A stretch of DNA of 64,000 nt. Source: Trichomonas vaginalis G3. Taxonomy: Eukaryota; Parabasalia; Trichomonadida; Trichomonadidae. The position numbers and the translations under genes are program-made. Shown in pieces: positions 8,982 to 20,021 of this stretch. The notes under the pieces were generated by a model. That model ran no database searches and was not told the DNA's origin. It saw only the letters and a program-made list of their open reading frames with translations. Within the stretch, counting starts at the first letter, position 1, and the number at the start of each line of letters is the position of its first letter. The stretch spans positions 28,659,896 to 28,723,895 of the forward strand of contig NC_067206.1 in assembly GCF_026262505.1 (NCBI RefSeq), in the 5' to 3' direction.

Positions 8982-10082
8982 ATGCAGCCAAACAATACAA
9001 GAACTTATGCCGAACCATTCACACCAGTTAGTGATAAGGAAGATGGAAATATTGCCCTTGCTGTCAAAGCTCTAAATGCAAGGATCAACAGATTATCCGT
9101 TTCATTAAGTATCGCAAACTCAACTTTAGAGTCCATTGCCTACAATACAGAGAACTCTACAGCAAAACTAAACGCTTTCGACCTTAAATACCTCATTTCG
9201 AACTTAGAAATTACTCAAGATCAGATTAAATCTGAAATCATTAGTAAATTAGAAGAAACTAAAGCTATAAATGATCAAATTGGATCAATGAAAAGCGAAT
9301 CTACCCTATTAAAATGCCAAGAAACTGATATTTTAAGCGAATCAAAAAATACTATGAAAAATATTGATGAAATTAGTAAATCAATTGACAAAACAAAAGC
9401 CAAGATCTTTGATACTAGACTACATATCGATATGGGCATAAGCAGGCTCAATTCAAACCAAAATTTTCTAAATGATTTGCAAAATCACTGCAATGAACTA
9501 AAATCAAACAGAGGTGCATTATTATATGCAATTGATGATGTAAATGAATCATTATCAAGGTATAAAACAGAAAAACAGAAGATCTACAGCTTAATTACTG
9601 CAAAAAAACTTTTGACGATAAAACTACCAGAAAAATACCAAAATAATCGTATTGAAATCGATTTCACTCAAAATGAAACGATAAAAAATGAAATTAGCGA
9701 AATCAAAGGAAGAATCAAAGAATTGAAATGGAAACTTGGTCGTATTGAAAGGGAAAACAATGATTTGTCTGAAAGTAGTCTTCAGATATCATTTGATGAA
9801 GAAAACAAAAAGAAATCTGATTTGGAAAATGATATCGAAGAAAAGAAGAGGAAAATAGAAGAAATGTCTCATGAAATAGATTCTATACATGAAAGGATAA
9901 TCTCCAAAGAGTTAAAATTCAAAAGAATCAAAGAAGAAAATATCGAAATTAATAAAAAGAATTTGAAGACATTTGATGAGACAATAAATGCATTAGATGA
10001 AGAACAGAAGGTATTGGAACAAGAGATCAATGATCTTGAAAAAAGGAAGAAATATAAAAGGAAAAGAGTGTATAACTTCTAA
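8982..10082 (+). CDS. Coiled-coil protein, 366 residues
   Basis: The ATG at 8982 follows an AT-rich leader. After about 40 residues of ordinary sequence the protein is nearly all coiled coil, rich in Glu, Lys, Ile and Asn with repeated EEIKRK-like heptads, especially residues 75-175 and 220-355. It ends in a short basic tail (KRKKYKRKRVYNF). There is no signal peptide, membrane segment or enzyme motif. Proteins of this type in trichomonads are often cytoskeletal or Golgi/tether-like, but I cannot assign one. It reads cleanly from start to stop and looks intact. Confidence 0.75.
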   Translation: MQPNNTRTYAEPFTPVSDKEDGNIALAVKALNARINRLSVSLSIANSTLESIAYNTENSTAKLNAFDLKYLISNLEITQDQIKSEIISKLEETKAINDQIGSMKSESTLLKCQETDILSESKNTMKNIDEISKSIDKTKAKIFDTRLHIDMGISRLNSNQNFLNDLQNHCNELKSNRGALLYAIDDVNESLSRYKTEKQKIYSLITAKKLLTIKLPEKYQNNRIEIDFTQNETIKNEISEIKGRIKELKWKLGRIERENNDLSESSLQISFDEENKKKSDLENDIEEKKRKIEEMSHEIDSIHERIISKELKFKRIKEENIEINKKNLKTFDETINALDEEQKVLEQEINDLEKRKKYKRKRVYNF

Positions 10083-10499
10083 AATCTATGTCTTTCGTTA
10101 CGATTTAATGCCTAAACATCTATTGTATATATCTACTTTCGTTGTTTAACTGTTTGATTAAAGGATATCGATTACAAATAGTCTCAAAAATGTTGTTTTC
10201 GAAATAATTTGATAAAATTTATGCTAATTAGCAATATCGACGCCTGGTAGAATAGCAATGAACAACATTTCGTATATTGAATTTAAATTGTCACGTTTAT
10301 GTGAACAGTAAAAGTAATCTTGTGAAAAATAAATTGTAATACTGTAATGTAATAAGATTTTAACGGAACCGAAATTTGAATACTAAACAATTTCTCAAAA
10401 ATTGAGAATAAAAACATTTTTTTTGGATTTAAAATACGATGAGTACTGCAGAGATGCTTATTGGATAAATCTTTATTAACCGCTTTTTCCGCTAAACAT

Positions 10500-10505
10500 T
10501 TCATT
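10500..10505 (+). promoter_or_regulatory. Candidate trichomonad initiator (Inr), TTCATT
   Basis: TCATTA-type sequence about 20 bases before the ATG of the pyrophosphatase gene. It matches the Trichomonas Inr form TCA-Py-(T/A). The match is short and could be chance. Confidence 0.35.
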
Positions 10506-10521
10506 AGTTTACGATTCATAA

Positions 10522-11232
10522 ATGGCTCTTGTATCCAGATCCGAACGTGGAACATTTAACGGAGGAATTTATATGCCTGGTCATGAAGAAGATTGCCGTG
10601 CATATACAGAAGCTTTAATTGATAAAGTTAATGATGAACAGAACAATGAAAAAGTGAAATACGAGCGTAAGCTCTTCCAAGCCCACCCATTACATGGTGT
10701 GTCAATCGGAAAAGACTATCCAGATATTGTTGCAGCAGTTATTGAAATCCCTGCAGGATCTAGAGTCAAAACAGAGCTTGATATTGCAACCGGACTACTT
10801 TGCGTCGATAGAATACTACATTCTTCTACAGTTTATCCAGCTAACTATGGATTTATACCGGAAACTCTTGCAGGCGATACAAATCCATTGGACATAGTTG
10901 TTTTGTCATCTATCGCAGTTCCTGCACGTTCAATCATGCATGCTCGTCCGATAGGTATTGTTGGTATGACAAATAATGGAAAAATCGATGAAAAAGTCAT
11001 AGCTGTTTCAATTGGTGACCCAGAGTACAACTTTTACACTGATATTACTCAGCTCCCACCATTTAAACTCATAATGATCAACCAGTTCTTCATTGATTAT
11101 AAGAAACTCGAGCGCGCAAATGTAATTGTCCAGAAACCGAAATCAGCAGATGTTGCCAAACGTGTTGTTACTCAATGGCATGAAAACTACCTTAAGACAT
11201 ACAATCTTCTAGATTCGACTGAAAAGAAATAG
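10522..11232 (+). CDS. Soluble family I inorganic pyrophosphatase homologue
   Basis: Family I pyrophosphatases hydrolyse pyrophosphate to two phosphates in the cytosol and pull biosynthesis forward. The 236-residue product shows the family order: an HPLHGV stretch, VIEIPAGSRVKTELD near residues 72-86, YPANYGFIPETL near 110, the acidic motif GDTNPLDIVVLS, RPIGIVGM, EKVIAVSIGDPEY, and FFIDYKKLE. The acidic core is usually DxDPxD, and here it reads DTNPLD, so the second Asp is Asn. That Asp is one of the catalytic metal-binding acids in the family. Activity may therefore be reduced or lost, or this is a specialised paralogue. Start and stop look intact. Confidence 0.88.
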   Translation: MALVSRSERGTFNGGIYMPGHEEDCRAYTEALIDKVNDEQNNEKVKYERKLFQAHPLHGVSIGKDYPDIVAAVIEIPAGSRVKTELDIATGLLCVDRILHSSTVYPANYGFIPETLAGDTNPLDIVVLSSIAVPARSIMHARPIGIVGMTNNGKIDEKVIAVSIGDPEYNFYTDITQLPPFKLIMINQFFIDYKKLERANVIVQKPKSADVAKRVVTQWHENYLKTYNLLDSTEKK

Positions 11233-12316
11233 ATTTTTTTAAGAAATCTGTTTTTTCATCGATCAAAGAAGGTACCAATAAATGTTGTAAGTATAAGTGA
11301 TAATAATGTTAAAGTTTCTAATAAGAACGACTCAGTAAATAAATAATTTACAATAAAATTTTTTGAATTCGGCTTCAAAGTTAGTTATTTATAATGTATT
11401 TTGCTATATATGGGTCAGTGATATCATTTTTCTATGGAAAAGGTATAAGAATGCTAATAAAGGTTATACAAATTTGATTTTACTCAAAAAGTTTATAAAA
11501 ACGAATTGTAATACCTGTAAAAGTGATGTAATGGAATCTAAAGATGCATTCAGTAAGTTGATAAAGATTTAAGGATATTGCTCTCAAATACAACACAAAA
11601 ATGAGTTACATTTTGACATTTTTTTAACGATAAATGATGGTTGTGGGTGATTCTTATTTATCTGATGAATTAATTAGTAATTAGTGGTATGACAAATATT
11701 TGGGATTTGTTTACATATGGCAAAAAAAAGTCTCATCACACTTTTCAATGCTCGATTTTTAAAAACTGTTTAAAAATGGAGCTTATATTGAAATAGTGTA
11801 GAGACTAAAAATTACCACAGACTATTTCAGAGGATTGAGTGGCAACTCAAGCCTCTGAAAAGTCTGAGGTAATTTGCAAAATTTATCTAAATGACGGGAA
11901 TGAAAATTATTTAATATATGTTACAGTTTACTTATTTTAATCAAATCGTGATCCGAATAAAATGAACGTTTTTTTGTTCAATCTGGCAATTATTTAAAAC
12001 ACTCATAAAAAGATAGTATTTCAACTATACCGTATTTTCCATGATAAATCTTCACAAATAATCTTTCACCTTACTAATTATTCAAATGTATAATATTGAA
12101 TAATCCAGCATTATTTATGTAGTAAATAAGACTATAAATATAAATGATATAAACCTCATATAAAATTTTTTGATTTGAATACTTTGATGACATTGAAAAT
12201 TCAATTAAGAAAATTTTGTATGAGTTATGAGTCATGATAATTATTTTGATTTCTTTTTAAGTCTTAAATAAGATTAAAATAATTGCGCAAAATCGCGTCA
12301 TCATTTTCTTAGCTGT
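11233..12316. other. AT-rich spacer with one long hairpin
   Basis: About 1.1 kb without a supported gene. The notable structure is the near-perfect inverted repeat at 11811-11873. Confidence 0.5.
11811..11873. repeat. Long near-perfect hairpin, about 29-bp arms, GGCA loop
   Basis: The left arm ATTACCACAGACTATTTCAG continues through AGGATTGAGT, and the right arm reads back as its complement with only a few mismatches. It is isolated in spacer and resembles a fold-back element or a hairpin RNA source. Confidence 0.8.
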
Positions 12317-13195
12317 ATGGTCAGTAGATTGAAAAATTTCCAAATTACAATATGGCACACTCGTCTCCAAACTTGGTTCTGGATCTTATGGAACAGTATT
12401 TCTAGGTATCCATGAAGCTTCCCATGCCAAGGTTGCAATCAAGATTGTTAGAAAATCTGATTTAATCGATCAATCTCAAATCGACCAGCTAAATAAGGAA
12501 ATATTCATCATGAGGAATGCGAACAATCCATACATTTTGAAGATCTATGAAGTTGTTGAAGATCAAAAATACATTTACATAGTAGAAGAGTATGTATCTC
12601 ATGGTAACCTTCTTGACTATTTTAACAAAAGAAACACGATCTCATACTCATTGATCAAGAAATTCGTTTCACAGATCATTTATGCCACAAAATATCTCAA
12701 CGAAGTCCTTCATGTAACGCACAGAGACCTTAAACTTGAAAACATACTTCTCGACGAATACGAGAATATCAAGATTATTGATTTTGGACTTAGTTCTATA
12801 CATCGTCACAGAGTAAAGATGCATAAGCTCTGTGGAACACCGGAGTATATTGCCCCTGAAGTGATACAAAACTCTTCCTACACTGATAATATCGATACAT
12901 GGTCAATTGGAATTATTTTGTACGCAATGACACACAGATGCTTGCCGTTCGATGGAAAAACGACGCAAGAAATATTCACAAACGTTGTTCGTTGTGATCC
13001 GCAATATGATAATGATATTCCTGCGGGCTTATTAAAGACCCATCTAAGAGAATCGGATTGACGGAAGCGTTAAGCCACCCATAGCTTCAAACAAATATCC
13101 ATGAAGGTCACAAACATAGCGAAATTATTGATAATTTTATTAATGATGAGATTCTTTCATTATCTCAGTTAAACAGAGAGATAATGGCTTATTAG
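12317..13195 (+). pseudogene. Decayed CAMK/AGC-like protein kinase
   Basis: The kinase core is clear: a Gly loop (LGSGSYGTVFLG), VAIK, catalytic loop HRDLKLEN, DFG, and CGTPEYIAPEV. The intact open stretch from the first in-frame ATG (12510) starts after the Gly loop and the VAIK lysine, which are encoded upstream in the same frame without an ATG. A candidate start at 12317 (ATG GTC AGT) lies in another frame. Past 13020 the usual end of the domain (DPSKRIGLTEALSHP) continues in a different frame and meets a TAG where the family has Trp. I therefore see about two frameshifts and one stop in a host kinase gene. The catalytic residues themselves are kept, so the decay is recent. Confidence 0.8.
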
Positions 13196-13294
13196 ATCTC
13201 ATTTGTTTGTTTGTTTTATGTATTTATGTTTATTTTTTATAAAATAAATTTTCTATCTCCTTCAAATTTTGTCACCTTTTTAGGAAGAAAAAAA

Positions 13295-14635
13295 ATGCAA
13301 ATCGAACTCGAACTCGGACCAGGGTCAGTAATCCGTGCTCGTCTCGATTTCAGACGTGAAAAGCAAGATCTTTATGTTGTATGCGTTTCAGCTGATTCTG
13401 GCGAAGAAATTACTTCGGATCTCTTTTCTCAGTTTACTACTGTGGAAGTTGATACTAATAATCCATTAAGAGTTCTTATTAAAGGACATGCTGCAAGCAG
13501 ATCCTTTTTATTCCAAGATGCTTCTGAAGTTTCTGAATTTTTCGAAATTTTACAACAAAACGCGAATTTAGAATTTCTCCCTGGCCAAGGAAAGGTCTTT
13601 GCTTTATCAAAGAAAACAAATCAGCAAAATACAGTCAGAGATTTCATTGGAGCCGGAATTTCTGGGGGATATAAATATGTGAAGAGTTTTGTTACAAATC
13701 AGCAGCAAGTAAAAGAAATAAATGCAGATGCAGAAACAGATGGTATCAAAAACAGTATCGTTATTGCAGAATTTCCAGATGATTTTCAACCAACACCTTA
13801 TAATAACGAATCTCAGCTTAAAACGTCAAGCCACATATTATTCAAGCGAAGTGATATCATGAACGTATGGAAATCTAAGTTTTCTTCGAGCGGAACCTTT
13901 GAAGATTATCAAAAACTCGTTTCTCAATGGAAAAACATTACGAAAGGACAATGGGACCACTCCTATTGTATCAGAAAATACGTTGTCGATGCTGAAAGCT
14001 TCGTAAAGAACTCACAATGCGGAGTTCCGCCATTTGATGACTTAATGTTCTCAGTTTTGATGTCACTTTTCGCATTTAACTTCATAAAGGGCGAATTTGA
14101 ACCTTCCTCGGTTCATTTCCTTGAACTTTTCATCAAAGTTTTCTTTTCAGATCAAAATTTTTCAGCCGACAACAAGTCAGTGATTGAAAAGGCTGCATCT
14201 GATGTATTCTGGCCATTCAAGGTATTTCACGAGCGATTTGTTAATGAAAAATCGGAAGATTGCCTTATTAAGAAATTTTCCGCGTTTTCCATCAAGAAAG
14301 TCCTTGAAAAAGTCTCTCCATCGACAGCAAAGATGATGGAGTTCTTCGGAGTGAAGAATCTCATGTTTGTTAAAAATCATCCGAAGTCATTGTTCACAAG
14401 GGATCGTTCTCTCGACGATTCCATACTGATTATCACTGCTATTGCCACTTCTGATGATCCTCTCGCGTTTCTTGAGGCGATTTCCGCTGGAATTTTGGTG
14501 ATTCTCCAATGTCGCCTCCAAAAATGCGAAAATCTTGAGAGATTTGCTTCTCTTTTCGATGAATTAGTACCAAGTATTGATGCTAGATTGATGTTGCACA
14601 ACGCTGAGGTAATTTACGCATATATTAAGATGTAA
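13295..14635 (+). CDS. Divergent TBC-domain (Rab-GAP-like) protein
   Basis: I chose the ATG at 13295 because the protein then opens with MQIELELGPGSVIRARLDFR, a natural N-terminal domain start; the 28 extra upstream codons look like translated leader. The product is about 446 residues. The first 130 form a PH/GRAM-like beta region. After a linker, a helical domain near residues 210-440 has TBC-like features (QWKNITKGQWDHSYCIRKYV at its start and a long helical C-terminus). The arginine-finger motif IxxDxxR expected of active Rab GAPs is not visible, so it may bind rather than stimulate a Rab. Degenerate TBC proteins are common in trichomonads. The assignment is moderate. Confidence 0.6.
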   Translation: MQIELELGPGSVIRARLDFRREKQDLYVVCVSADSGEEITSDLFSQFTTVEVDTNNPLRVLIKGHAASRSFLFQDASEVSEFFEILQQNANLEFLPGQGKVFALSKKTNQQNTVRDFIGAGISGGYKYVKSFVTNQQQVKEINADAETDGIKNSIVIAEFPDDFQPTPYNNESQLKTSSHILFKRSDIMNVWKSKFSSSGTFEDYQKLVSQWKNITKGQWDHSYCIRKYVVDAESFVKNSQCGVPPFDDLMFSVLMSLFAFNFIKGEFEPSSVHFLELFIKVFFSDQNFSADNKSVIEKAASDVFWPFKVFHERFVNEKSEDCLIKKFSAFSIKKVLEKVSPSTAKMMEFFGVKNLMFVKNHPKSLFTRDRSLDDSILIITAIATSDDPLAFLEAISAGILVILQCRLQKCENLERFASLFDELVPSIDARLMLHNAEVIYAYIKM

Positions 14636-15085
14636 ATATTTTATATTATATGTTTTTTAATAATTACAGTGATTTTTATGTGAATAGCAATATAATACTG
14701 AAATATTACTGTATTATTATTGTTTCATTACCTTTGAAACTGTGTATTATTGCTAAAATCTTTTTTTTACAATCAGGTTTGACAGAAAGGTACATTTTTT
14801 CCCACAGCTAATGTTTATTTCTTGAGAAACATTACTTTGCGGATATCAATCAGGACTAAATGTACCAAGAATTGCTTTATTTATAGATCACTCTTTATGT
14901 TAAAGTGTTCTACACTATTTCAACATTATAACTTCAAACAGAATGCGAAAAAGAGAGCATTTATATGGTTTAAACAAGTAAGCACATGCCTAAGCTTTTT
15001 GCTGGTATGAAAACAACAAAAAATTATTCATTTCATAAAAGAAAAATAACATTTTTAATTCTCTATATATAAAAAATAATCGCAA
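14636..15085. other. Spacer between convergent genes
   Basis: About 450 AT-rich bases. No gene or strong structure seen. Confidence 0.45.
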
Positions 15086-16389
15086 TTATTTCTTAACAAT
15101 TTGCATTACGGAAATTGTAATTGAAACAATAGCGATGACAACACCGAAAGCGAACAATCCCCAGACGAGCCAGAATTGCATTTCCTTCCACTGTGGTCTG
15201 TAGTGGTAGTACCAAAGTAATGCTGGATAAGAAAAGCCTACAATGCATCCACCTAAAGCTCCTCCAACATCAAGAACTGGTTTGATTTGAGGGAAGAACA
15301 TTGCAATTGGAATGGGAATTGCATGAGAAACAATGTGAATGATAACTCTTTTCATGTTATTGAGAGTGTTGAAATCATTGTTTCCGTATATTAACTGGGA
15401 GAAAGAAGCGAAAATCTGCTGGCACATGCATGGATAAGAGAAGGTAACAGCGAAGAAGAAACCAGCTCTGACGATAATCATCAAAATATCATCATTTTCG
15501 AAGTTTTCGAGGATGATATCTTTTGTATCTGTTCCGAATAACAAATAACCAATAATTCCTGGAATAATGACCAAAAAGTAGCAGACAACTGAAGAAACAA
15601 TTGCAGTCATGTTCCTCTTCTTGTATGACTTTGCATAATTATCAACAATTGGAAGAGTTGTGATTGGGAGTGTAAATGTCAATCCATAAATAGAAAGTGC
15701 AAAGAAAACATCAAAATTGATTCTTCCCCATGAAACTCCTTTGTGGATTCCAAGTTTTGGAAATTCTTTTGCACCTTTAATGATCATTGCAACAACAAAG
15801 AAGATGATCAATAAAAGAGCAACAGTTGAAATGTAAGAAAGGAATTTCATTGAACGTGGAATAGCAAGAGCAATAGGAAGAGCGATTGAATAAACTAAAA
15901 TCATTCCTGCTCTTCTCCAAAGTGATGAAATATCAATTCCAGCGATGTTGAACCATGATATAACTGTGTCTCCTGAGATAATGATGTAAGCAAGGTTCGC
16001 AACTTCGCAGAAAGCAAGTGTAAGAACGGAAAGAATAACCTGTCCTGTTTTTCCGAGAATCTTCAATGCAAGATCATCGAGACCACTTGATTGAAGCTCA
16101 AGTTGTAATTTCATTTCCATTGCTGTTGAGAAATAAGATATTGTTGCAATGGCAGCAAGTAAAATTAATGATGGGAAAAGTCCACATGATATCATTGAGT
16201 TTGGAACAGCGAGAATTCCAGCACCAAGTAATGAGTTAAGCAAGTTCATGATGGTTGCAAATGAACCTACTTGTGATGCTGGTGTTTTCTCTGTATATGG
16301 CTGTGTGCTGTATTCGGAATCAGTTTCTTCAAGCTCAACTTCGCCTCACGGAGTGGCATTTCCATGTCATTAGTGTATTCTACAGACAT
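15086..16389 (-). CDS. AAAP-family amino-acid transporter, N-terminal frame disturbed
   Basis: From the ATG at 16249 the product is 387 residues with about 10-11 membrane helices. The first helix (MNLLNSLLGAGILAVPNSM) is the hallmark TM1 of the AAAP/SLC38 transporters, which move neutral amino acids with H+ or Na+. The same frame stays open upstream and encodes a plausible cytosolic tail (GEVELEETDSEYSTQPYTEK, then TPASQVGSFATI) that has no ATG. A good start (MSVEYTNDMEMPLR) lies at 16389 in another frame, so a single small indel near 16350 appears to separate them. Translation could begin at 16249 with only the tail lost, or this may be an assembly error. Confidence 0.85.
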
Positions 16390-17876
16390 TTAGTAAAAAT
16401 AAATGATTTTGAAATAAATGATATTGAAATTTGATTTATTAGACAAAATTAATCGATTATTAGAACCTATCTAATATATCTTGATATCATCAGAAAATTG
16501 AATCATCTTGATTTGTGGAGAAATAAATCTAATTGAGAAGACAATTCAGGATTGTGAGAATAAAATTGAATGGACCCTCAAACACAGACCACGTATCTAA
16601 AATTTTTTTCTCGCTGTGAAACGTATTCGGTCATTTTTTTAAAAATTAATTTTTTGTTAGAGATAAGAGCTAAAACTCGGTCAACAACTTCTTTATGTCT
16701 AGCAAATTTAACATTCGTCTCCCATTTTGATATATTTGGTTTAGAATGTTCGAAAATGCGTAATATGGTCATTAATATTAATTGAAAAGAACCTTGAATT
16801 AATTCAATCTGATCTCACAAAATATTTTAAATTACAAACTTTGTAGTTTGAATAGATAATTAGTATTAAACTCAAATAACTAGTTTATTTTTGAATAAAA
16901 ATTATTTGAATTTATTCAATTTTGTGAATTTTCCTTCAAAAATCAAGTTTAAATATCTTATTTGCCATATAATTATAAATACAATGAAACATATTCGAAA
17001 TTGAAAAGAATGACTTTTTCTGTTCTTTCAATCATTCAATTTGAATTTTGCAATATTGTATTTCTCATTAAATAGCTATTAAAAACAACAAGCAATTTAA
17101 CTTACATTCAAATTTATTTGTGTTATATTCAATCTTCTCAAAACTTATAATTTTCGGCTATAGCATGATTATATGCTATATAATATAATAAACCTATAAT
17201 AGTATCATTCTTTCAATTATTTGAAGAGAAAACCGAAAAAATCTATTTTCGGTCTATAACAATTGATGATTGACACCGTTTTGAATCCAATCATTTGAGA
17301 GAGAAACACCCATAAACACTATTCCATTATTGCATTGTATGTAATTAGAATATCATAATTTTACCCGATAAAATGGGTTAAACTTTCAGTAGAACTGAAA
17401 TAAAAATCAAATTTTTCTGGATTGCAATTTTAGTATGATAATTATGCTCATTATTGTAAGTGCGCCTTATTTAATGCATTAAATCTGATTTGGATGGGTT
17501 AAAAAACCTAAATCCAGTTAAAAATTAGTCAATCACAATGGTGGGAACTGTTAATTGGACTTTTGTGATTCAAACAAAGCATATCCAAAGCTGAGAAATG
17601 AAAACAAACGCAAAAATAGAAATAGGACAATTTATATCGTCTTGTTGTACTCTTTAAAGCGTTGTAAAAATGCAACATGACTTCTGTATTTGGCATATTT
17701 AGAACGCCTGATCTTATTTCTTCCAAATTGAAGATCAAAGTTTATCAAATCAAAGTAAAAACCACTAATTGTTCATCGATCTTTTGATTTACAGCAAGAT
17801 ACTTCTTAATTCAGTGGATTTTTGGAATGCTATATTAATCAAAATTGAGAATAAAAAATTTTTGTCAATAAAAAAA
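16390..17876. other. AT-rich spacer, no gene seen
   Basis: About 1.5 kb of low-complexity AT-rich sequence. Small open frames here lack domain content or start context. The two flanking genes diverge from it. Confidence 0.45.
16401..16406 (-). promoter_or_regulatory. Candidate Inr (TCATTT) for the AAAP transporter
   Basis: On the minus strand, TCATTT lies about 12 bases before the ATG at 16389. Its position supports 16389 as the original start of the gene. Confidence 0.35.
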
Positions 17877-19330
17877 ATGGATTATCGATTGAAAAACAAG
17901 GAACTTACGATTGCAAGTGTTGAAATTCCCGAAAATATCAGATACATATCAGAAATACAAGACAACATCTTCTCTGTTTCTAAAGAAAATGTCGAATTGG
18001 TAACAAATGCAATTTTTGACATCTTATTGAACCATAACAATGCTCTTAATTATGTCATCAAGATTTTAAACGACATATCAGAGATAATTCCAAAGAAACT
18101 CGATGAAATTCACTATGTTTTTATAAAATTAAAAGAAAAATACACCATTTCGAAAGATATTGATACAAATAACTATAAAAAGTACATAGAACTAAATGAA
18201 AAGTATCCAGAACAAAAATTAACTATTTTTGAGCCAAATTCGATTGAATATATTATTGAAAAAGATTTAGTTGATGATTTGACTACAGCATCAGCAAATG
18301 ATTTTAGCAACTATATGAAATCAAATGCATCTACAGAGAAATCTAAGTTTCTTGAAAAATTATTAAATTTATCTTGTCAATTCTCCTCAATAAACTGTTT
18401 TAAGTATCTACTTCTCAACCATACCGGTCAGATTGACTCGAAATCACTTGCTAACAGTGCAGTTGCAGGCGGAAATTTTGAGATAATACATTTACTCTCT
18501 CAAAAAAATTTTTCTTTCAATTCTTCCCTTGAATCAGCCATTGAATATCATCACGATGAGATCTCCGATTGGATACTTGAAAATTCAGTGTGCGAGGGTC
18601 TATTTCCCTCTAAATGCATCTATAAGCACAACTTGAGGGCATCAATTTTTTTCATCGAAAACGGTTATGACATCAATGAAAAGAGTTATCTAAATTTAGG
18701 AAGGTCTTCCTTTTTGTACTTCGCCGTGGAAAATGATATACCAGAATTAGTTCGCTACTTGATCGTAAAAGGACATGATTCAGAAAACGGAAGAGTTCTC
18801 AATTTTTTCTGATGCAATTCAATTTTTTTGAATGAAATTAATTTTAACAATTATGAAATTTACGAAGTTCATTATTTTTCATTCATTACAGAATCCTTCA
18901 TCCATCTCACCACGTTCATTATTGCACCCACATTGTTCTATATAGTAAATTCATGAAGTTCACTTAGTTAATTTTAATTATTCATAAAACTCCACTTTAC
19001 CTAGCAGTGGAAAACAATGAACTAGATATGGTGATGGAACTAGTCGATAATGGTGCAGACGTGAATGGAAAATACAGGATTTTAAGCATTAATTATAATT
19101 TTATAATACAATAGTAATTAATTTTAACTATCATTACGATATCCTTCGTAATTATCATGCAGTTATTTATCATAATTCATGAAATTCTTATTATTCTTTA
19201 ATGAAAAAAGATTCTTTATATTAATTTTATTGAATTCTTCAAATTGCCGCTAAATGCTGCGAGAAATCTTGGATTTAAGGAAATTGAGAGGTACCTTATG
19301 GAAAAAGGTGCAGTTTCCAAAATTGAATAA
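17877..19330 (+). pseudogene. Decayed DUF3447-type ankyrin-repeat gene
   Basis: The ATG at 17877 (MDYRLKNKELTIASVEIPEN) begins the long helical N-terminal part typical of trichomonad DUF3447 ankyrin proteins, followed by ankyrin-like repeats up to a stop at 18812. Further ankyrin coding continues downstream in pieces: YLAVENNELDMVMELVDNGA at about 18999-19058, and AARNLGFKEIERYLMEKGAV near 19255-19317 with a stop at 19328. The material between the pieces is AT-rich and non-coding. A full-length relative would have many repeats, so this copy has lost its middle and is probably non-functional, though the first 312 residues could still be made. Confidence 0.75.
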
Positions 19331-19836
19331 CAACATATCTTTTAGCAAATAGGAAAAACTGTGAATAATATCAATAATAAACACATCTAAATATAACTAT
19401 TCGGTCGATATGAGCTTTTATGAGTATCGTGTGTAATGATCTAAATTAAGTGCTTGTTCGTAGTTTTCCTGATTATTATAAATATAGAATCTACTCATCG
19501 TATGTAATCTAAAAACAGATTAATGATGTAATCGTAAATGACAAATTTTAGATAAAAAAAATTGAATGGAAAACTGAACAAATAACTAAGTTTGAATACC
19601 TTAAAAATCCTTAAGAATTTTCTATAAAAAATCTTTTATGGCTGCAAACAATAGCTATATTTCGGCCATATTTCAAGATTCTAAAAACTTTTTTAATTGC
19701 AAGACTCATTCAGAATTACACATTGAATTTGATCAAATTTTCTGACATCGTAATTCAATTTGCTTGTAAGGATGTCAATTCGGAAAATTGTTTTCATTTT
19801 AGGAGAATATAATTTTCCTTTTGGAAAATTTAAAAA

Positions 19837-19858
19837 GTGAGACGCGCAGGATTCGAAC
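19837..19858 (-). other. tRNA 3'-end relic with T-run
   Basis: On the minus strand the sequence reads GTTCGAATCCTGCGCGTCTC followed by AC and TTTTT. It matches a T-loop (TTCGAAT), the 3' half of a T stem, the 3' acceptor strand and a pol III terminator. The 5' half of the T stem and the rest of a tRNA are absent upstream. It may be a truncated tRNA copy or the tail of a tRNA-derived element. Confidence 0.5.
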
Positions 19859-20003
19859 TTTTTTAAAAGTTGATTTAAATATATTCTAGTGTGATTTCTA
19901 AGGATAATATCATATTTAAAATAAGAATATACTAGTTTGGGTGGTATAATTTTTTCGATAAATTTGAGAATATGTACGTTTAGGGCATCAAAAGTGTCAA
20001 TTC

Positions 20004-20021
20004 GCTCAGCGAAAGCTGAGC
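20004..20021. repeat. Perfect hairpin GCTCAGC-GAAA-GCTGAGC
   Basis: A 7-bp stem with a GAAA tetraloop. It contains GCGAAAGC, a known extra-stable DNA mini-hairpin. Confidence 0.7.

Noticed and set aside
11363-11572. A 69-residue frame in the spacer after the pyrophosphatase gene
   Set aside because: AT-rich composition, no domain and weak start context.
14822-15010. A 62-residue frame between two convergent genes
   Set aside because: No domain, low complexity and no promoter context.
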